Below, in pieces: positions 60,067 through 64,000 of a stretch of DNA of 64,000 nucleotides; the stretch's first letter is position 1, and the number at the start of each line of letters is the position of its first letter. The notes beneath the pieces are model-generated. The model was given only the letters and a program-made list of their open reading frames with translations, made no database searches and was not told the origin of the DNA. Origin of the DNA: Streptomyces griseocarneus (GTDB lineage: Bacteria > Actinomycetota > Actinomycetes > Streptomycetales > Streptomycetaceae); contig NZ_BNBL01000008.1 of NCBI RefSeq assembly GCF_014655595.1, positions 278,099 through 342,098 of the forward strand. The letters run 5' to 3'. The position numbers and the translations under genes were made by a program.

Positions 60067-60363
60067 CTACTTCTTGTCGCCCTTACCGCCCTTGCCGCCC
60101 TTGTCGTCGCCGCCGGCGCCCATGCCTTCGAAGATCTCCTTGCACATCGGGCAGACCGGGTACTTCTTCGGGTCGCGCCCGGGAACCCAGACCTTGCCGC
60201 ACAGCGCCACCACCGGAGAACCGGAGAGCGCGCTCTCCATGATCTTGTCCTTCTGGACGTAGTGGGCGTAGCGCTCATGGTCGCCGTCGCCGTGCGACAC
60301 CTGCGGTGTCGGCTCTACGAGGGTGCCGGTACCTGCCCCGCGCTCGGGCTCGAGAGTGCTCAT
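60067..60363 (-). CDS. DUF3039 small protein
   Basis: A 98-residue protein with the DUF3039 core HERYAHYVQKDKIMESALSGSPVVALCGKVWVP and YPVCPMCKEIF. The Cys residues (C in ALCGK, then CPMC) look like a zinc ribbon. The C-terminus is a Gly/Lys/Asp-rich tail (GGDDKGGKGGKGDKK). Found widely in actinobacteria next to yqgE/murA; function unknown. The ATG at 60363 is preferred to one three codons earlier. Confidence 0.88.
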   Translation of the reverse strand: MSTLEPERGAGTGTLVEPTPQVSHGDGDHERYAHYVQKDKIMESALSGSPVVALCGKVWVPGRDPKKYPVCPMCKEIFEGMGAGGDDKGGKGGKGDKK

Positions 60364-60393
60364 GGTCTCCAAGGGTACTGGGGACGGGAGCCG

Positions 60394-61026
60394 TCAGTTG
60401 AGGCTCGGGTCGTCCGGATAGGTGGCGACCATCGCCAGTTCGTTGCGCTGACGCCGCAGAACGGCCCGCCACAGCTGCCGCGGGTCGGGGGACGACACGT
60501 CGCCGGGCTCGGACTCGACCACGTACCAGGCGCCCTCGACGAGCTCCTGCTCCAGCTGGCCGGGCCCCCAGCCGGAGTACCCCGCGAAGATGCGCAGGGA
60601 GCCCAGCTCGGCGGCCAGCAGCTCCGGCGGGGCCTCCAGGTCGACCAGGCCGATCGCTCCGTGCACCCGGCGCCACCCGATGGGGTCGGCGCGCCCCGGG
60701 CGCGTCCTGGGCGGCGCCAGGGGGCCGTCCCCGGCCGCCGGCTCCGCGCCCTGGTCGTGCGGCTCCCCGGGGACCACACCCACGCCCAGCGCCGAGTCCA
60801 GCGAGACGGGGCCGCCCTGGAAGACCACCCCCGGCTCCCCGGCCAGCGCGGCCCAGGGCTGGAGGATGTCACCGACGCCGACCGGGGTCGGCCGGTTGAG
60901 GACCACGCCGAGGGAGCCCTCCTCGTCGTGGTCGAGCAGCAGCACCACCGCGCGGTCGAAGTTCGGGTCCGACAGCGCGGGCGTCGCGACGAGCAGCCGC
61001 CCTGTGAGCGAGGACACCTCGGTCAT
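60394..61026 (-). CDS. YqgE/AlgH-family protein
   Basis: A 210-residue protein of the UPF0301 family. LTGRLLVATPALSDPNFDRAVVLLLDHDEEGSLGVVLNRPT and FQGGPVSLDSAL and FAGYSGWGPGQLEQEL are the conserved blocks. The family is widespread but has no firm biochemical role. A Pro/Gly-rich insert (about 95-115) replaces a loop. It lies just upstream of the DUF3039 gene on the same strand and is divergent from murA. Confidence 0.92.
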   Translation of the reverse strand: MTEVSSLTGRLLVATPALSDPNFDRAVVLLLDHDEEGSLGVVLNRPTPVGVGDILQPWAALAGEPGVVFQGGPVSLDSALGVGVVPGEPHDQGAEPAAGDGPLAPPRTRPGRADPIGWRRVHGAIGLVDLEAPPELLAAELGSLRIFAGYSGWGPGQLEQELVEGAWYVVESEPGDVSSPDPRQLWRAVLRRQRNELAMVATYPDDPSLN

Positions 61027-61290
61027 GGCGACATGATCCCGCATTTCGGGGCCGGACGGGGAGTGGACGGGGACGACGGTCGGGGGGCGGGGAGGGGGCG
61101 TACGAGAGCAGCGCCCGCGCATATGACCGGAATGCGACGTCGCGATAACCGGTAGCGACCATTCCATAAACGCAGAGTGTTGTGACAAAACCATTGCGTG
61201 CCCGAAGCCCCCTCGGAGCGGCCGAATGGCCCTCCGGTCGCATTACCCTTTCTTCTTGCCCCTTGCCCACACTCCAGGAACGCGAGATCC

Positions 61291-62631
61291 ATGACCGGCC
61301 CTGACGATGTCCTGCTTGTCCACGGCGGTACCCCGCTCGAGGGAGAGATCCGCGTCCGCGGCGCGAAGAACCTCGTGCCCAAGGCCATGGTCGCCGCCCT
61401 GCTCGGCCACGGCCCCAGCCGTCTGCGCAACGTCCCCGACATCCGGGACGTCCGCGTCGTCCGCGGGCTGCTCCAGCTCCACGGCGTGACGGTGCGCCCC
61501 GGCGACGAGCCCGGCGAGCTGGTCCTCGACCCCACGTACGTCGAGAGCGCCAACGTCGCGGACATCGACGCCCACGCCGGCTCGTCACGCATCCCGATCC
61601 TGCTGTGCGGCCCGCTGCTGCACCGCCTCGGCCACGCCTTCATACCCGGCCTCGGCGGCTGCGACATCGGCGGCCGGCCGATCGACTTCCACTTCGAGGT
61701 CCTGCGCCAGTTCGGCGCCACGATCGAGAAGCGCGAGGGCGGCCAGTACCTGGAGGCGCCGCAGCGCCTGCGCGGCACCAAGATCCGCCTGCCCTACCCC
61801 TCGGTCGGCGCCACCGAGCAGGTCCTGCTCACGGCCGTCCTCGCCGAGGGCGTCACCGAGCTGTCCAACGCGGCCGTCGAGCCGGAGATCGAAGACCTCA
61901 TCTGCGTCCTGCAGAAGATGGGCGCGATCATCGCGATGGACACCGACCGCACCATCCGCATCACCGGTGTCGACAAGCTGGGCGGCTACAACCACCGCGC
62001 CCTGCCCGACCGCCTCGAGGCCGCCTCCTGGGCCTCGGCGGCCCTGGCCACCAAGGGCAACATCTACGTCCGCGGCGCCCAGCAGCGCTCGATGGTCGCG
62101 TTCCTCAACACCTACCGCAAGGTCGGCGGCGCCTTCGAGATCGACGACGAGGGCATCCGCTTCTGGCACCCCGGCGGCCCGCTCAACGCCATCGCGCTGG
62201 AGACGGACGTCGCCCCCGGTTTCCAGACCGACTGGCAGCAGCCGCTGGTCGTGGCGCTGACGCAGGCCTCCGGCCTGTCCATCGTCCACGAGACGGTCTA
62301 CGAGTCCCGCCTGGGCTTCACCTCCGCCCTGAACCAGATGGGCGCCCACATCCAGCTCTACCGCGAGTGCCTGGGCGGCTCCGCCTGCCGCTTCGGCCAG
62401 CGCAACTTCCTGCACTCCGCGGTCGTCTCCGGCCCGACGAAGCTGCAGGGCGCCGACCTGGTCATCCCCGACCTGCGCGGCGGCTTCTCCTACCTGATCG
62501 CCGCGCTCGCGGCCGAGGGCACGTCCCGCGTCCACGGCATCGAGCTCATCAACCGCGGCTACGAGAACTTCATGGAGAAGCTCAAGGTGCTGGGTGCGAA
62601 CGTGGAGCTCCCCGGCGCCCAGAGCGCCTGA
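61291..62631 (+). CDS. murA: UDP-N-acetylglucosamine 1-carboxyvinyltransferase
   Basis: A 446-residue EPSP-synthase-fold enzyme that adds enolpyruvate to UDP-GlcNAc in the first committed step of peptidoglycan synthesis. RVRGAKNLVPKAMVAALL holds the substrate Lys-Asn pair, and the catalytic Cys124 is in GGCDIGGRP (the fosfomycin target). PSVGATEQVLLTAVLA and DLRGGFSYLIAAL are also family blocks. The ATG at 61291 is chosen over a longer frame to 61198. Two terminator hairpins follow. Confidence 0.95.
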   Translation: MTGPDDVLLVHGGTPLEGEIRVRGAKNLVPKAMVAALLGHGPSRLRNVPDIRDVRVVRGLLQLHGVTVRPGDEPGELVLDPTYVESANVADIDAHAGSSRIPILLCGPLLHRLGHAFIPGLGGCDIGGRPIDFHFEVLRQFGATIEKREGGQYLEAPQRLRGTKIRLPYPSVGATEQVLLTAVLAEGVTELSNAAVEPEIEDLICVLQKMGAIIAMDTDRTIRITGVDKLGGYNHRALPDRLEAASWASAALATKGNIYVRGAQQRSMVAFLNTYRKVGGAFEIDDEGIRFWHPGGPLNAIALETDVAPGFQTDWQQPLVVALTQASGLSIVHETVYESRLGFTSALNQMGAHIQLYRECLGGSACRFGQRNFLHSAVVSGPTKLQGADLVIPDLRGGFSYLIAALAAEGTSRVHGIELINRGYENFMEKLKVLGANVELPGAQSA

Positions 62632-62694
62632 GCCCGCGTCCGGGACCCAGCGCGCGTGACGCCCGGGGCGCCTGACGCCCCGTAAGGCCGCGAG

Positions 62695-62730
62695 AAGCCC
62701 GTACGGACCTTCGAAGGTCCGTACGGGCTT
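62695..62730 (+). terminator. Perfect palindromic terminator after murA
   Basis: AAGCCCGTACGGACCTTC pairs perfectly with its complement at 62713-62730, followed by CTTCGTG. It lies 63 nt past the murA stop. Confidence 0.85.
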
Positions 62731-62781
62731 CTTCGTGTTCCGAGGCCGTCCACGGGGCTGACAGGCCCTCACGAACGCCAA

Positions 62782-62816
62782 AAGGGCGGCCACCCCGGAC
62801 CGGGGTGGCCGCCCTT
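62782..62816. terminator. Bidirectional terminator between murA and hupA
   Basis: AAGGGCGGCCACCCCGG pairs with CCGGGGTGGCCGCCCTT, a near-continuous 17-bp stem. It lies 26 nt beyond the hupA stop and backs up the murA terminator. Confidence 0.8.
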
Positions 62817-62842
62817 GCGACGCTTGACGCGGCGCCCGAGGC

Positions 62843-63124
62843 TTACTTGCCCTTCGCGGCTTCCTTGAGCTTCGAGCCCGCGGAGACCTTCACGCTGTAA
62901 CCGGCAGCGATCTGGATCGGCTCGCCCGTCTGCGGGTTGCGCGCGGTCCGAGCGGCACGGTGGGTGCGCTCGAAGGTCAGGAAGCCGGGGATGGTGACCT
63001 TCTCGTCGCCCTTGGCGACGACCTCGCCGACGGTCTCGGCGAGCGCGGCCAGAACGGCGTCGGCGTCCTTGCGGGTCACCTCGGCGCGGTCGGCCAGAGC
63101 GGCCACCAGCTCACTGCGGTTCAT
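62843..63124 (-). CDS. hupA: HU-family nucleoid protein
   Basis: A 93-residue histone-like DNA-bending protein: MNRSELVAALADRAEVTRKDADAVLAALAETV at the dimer interface, VTIPGFLTFERTHRAARTARNPQTGEPIQI for the DNA-binding arm with the Pro-containing tip, and SAGSKLKEAAKGK at the end. It lacks the long Lys-rich tail of the second Streptomyces HU (HupS), so it is HupA. The ATG at 63124 fits the family; a longer frame to 63151 does not. Confidence 0.95.
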   Translation of the reverse strand: MNRSELVAALADRAEVTRKDADAVLAALAETVGEVVAKGDEKVTIPGFLTFERTHRAARTARNPQTGEPIQIAAGYSVKVSAGSKLKEAAKGK

Positions 63125-63374
63125 GTTGTACTCCCGTGTTCTTCTTGCCAATGAGGCGTGAGATCGAAGCCGATGCTGCCAGGGCCCTCGGACAGTCCCC
63201 GGACCCGGGTCCGTTTGCCAGACCCTCGCGCCTGGTTACGCATCCTGCCCCCACCAGTGGCGGGAAAGCCAATCCGGCACCCTGGAGAGTCACACGGAAA
63301 GCGCCACGGCCAGCGCCACAGCCACGGATGCGGGCGCATTTCTGCGGCCCCGGATGTCTGCCCGACACCTTATG

Positions 63375-63391
63375 GGGGCTCAAGGAGCCCC
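63375..63391 (-). terminator. Short hairpin after the malic enzyme gene
   Basis: GGGGCTC/GAGCCCC with a 3-nt loop lies 23 nt past the malic enzyme stop. The rest of 63125-63413 has no gene and should hold the hupA promoter. Confidence 0.55.
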
Positions 63392-63413
63392 GCGCCACTC
63401 GACGCGCCGTGCG

Positions 63414-64000
63414 TCAGGCCGTCGTGGCGGCCGTCACAGCCGCTCCGGCGGCCTTGGCGGCCTCCCGGACGGCTCCGGCGACCGCCCCGGCGACCTTGTC
63501 GTTGAAGACGCTGGGGATGATGTAGTTGGCGTTGAGTTCGTCGCCGGCGACGACGTCGGCGAGGGCGCGGGCGGCGGCGAGCATCATGTCGGTGTTGACC
63601 GTGCGGGACTGGGCGTCGAGCAGGCCGCGGAAGACGCCGGGGAAGACCAGCACGTTGTTGATCTGGTTGGGGAAGTCCGAGCGGCCGGTGGCGACGACGG
63701 CGGCGGTCTGGCGGGCGATCGCGGGCTCGACCTCGGGGTCGGGGTTGGCGAGCGCGAAGACGATGGCGTCGTCGGCCATGGCGGCCACGTCCTCGCCGTT
63801 CAGGACGTTGGGGGCGGAGACGCCGATGAAGACGTCGGCGCCGCGCACGGCTTCCTTGAGGGTGCCGGTGATGCCTTCGGGGTTGGTGTTGTCGGCGATC
63901 CAGCGCAGCGCCGATCCGGGGTCGGCGGAGACCAGGTCGGGGCGGCCGGCGTGGACGACGCCGTGGATGTCGGCGACGACGGCGTGCTTGACGCCGGCGG
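63414..64000 (-). CDS. NAD-dependent malic enzyme, C-terminal part (5' end cut by window)
   Basis: About 195 residues of the C-terminal NAD-binding domain: HAVVADIHGVVHAGRPDL, NPEGITGTLKEAVRGADVFIGVSAPNVL, and FALANPDPEVEPAIA, FPNQINNVLVFPGVFRGLLDAQSRTVNTDMMLAAARALA. It decarboxylates malate to pyruvate. The start lies to the right of the window. In S. coelicolor a malate oxidoreductase follows hupA at this place, in line with the assignment. Confidence 0.93.
   Translation of the reverse strand, partial: AGVKHAVVADIHGVVHAGRPDLVSADPGSALRWIADNTNPEGITGTLKEAVRGADVFIGVSAPNVLNGEDVAAMADDAIVFALANPDPEVEPAIARQTAAVVATGRSDFPNQINNVLVFPGVFRGLLDAQSRTVNTDMMLAAARALADVVAGDELNANYIIPSVFNDKVAGAVAGAVREAAKAAGAAVTAATTA

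Noticed and set aside
61198..61290. N-terminal extension of MurA
   Set aside because: The extra 31 residues lack family support, and the ATG at 61291 fits the conserved N-terminus.

Overview
The window is very GC-rich chromosomal DNA with strong G/C bias at third codon positions, frequent GTG starts and Streptomyces hallmarks: an SsgA-like division protein, DasR boxes at GlcNAc PTS genes, a WhiJ/AbaA-type regulator cluster and type VII secretion-like genes. It is almost certainly from a Streptomyces core region. From memory, the order nagF-nagE1-nagE2 ... cysM ... clpS ... ssgG ... hpd ... murA-hupA-malic enzyme follows S. coelicolor SCO2905 to SCO2951. Both ends cut genes (a DUF445 protein at the left, a malic enzyme at the right).

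Layout. 1-9.4 kb: DUF445 protein, secreted SGNH hydrolase, DUF1707 protein, a three-gene ABC-2 exporter operon, a class A penicillin-binding protein, an SMR guanidinium-type exporter behind a guanidine-III riboswitch, and a GroES-like protein. 9.3-13.9 kb: a 166-bp MITE-like element at the end of a DUF3618 gene, a Bcp peroxiredoxin, an orphan histidine kinase coupled to a membrane protein, tRNA-Leu(UAG), rdgB and rph. 14-17.3 kb: N-acetylglucosamine PTS (EIIB plus two EIIC) with three DasR-type boxes. 17.3-25.7 kb: an MBL hydrolase, the mec-cysO-cysM cysteine pathway, an amino acid permease, clpS-DUF2017, and NAD salvage (pncB, pncA). 26-36.8 kb: a secreted M6 protease, two RDD proteins, ssgG, an FAD oxidase, hpd with a divergent Lrp regulator, a Lon-like S16 protein and an IclR regulator. 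37-43.3 kb: a DEAD/DEAH helicase, an MFS exporter, and a LysR-cysteine dioxygenase-YeiH unit.

43.5-52.8 kb is the more accessory part: tRNA-Cys, small genes, then a divergent locus whose two promoters share a near-identical 28-bp block. That block drives a DUF1801 gene one way and a DGPF/YCII protein plus an ECF42 sigma factor the other. The sigma factor is fused in frame to a degenerate tyrosine-recombinase domain, which is the most unusual object in the window. It is followed by DUF6255, an RsbW-like ATPase, XRE and DUF397 genes, and an orphan type VII secretion-like set (lipoprotein, mycosin, Pro/Gly-rich protein, helical WXG-like protein).

52.8-64 kb: a three-subunit xanthine dehydrogenase-like operon with a His-Gly repeat extension on the Fe-S subunit and altered molybdenum-site motifs, GH20 hexosaminidase, DUF3039, YqgE/AlgH, murA, hupA and a malic enzyme fragment. 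Many operon junctions use overlapping TGATG or GTGA stop/start signals, which supports the start choices given.
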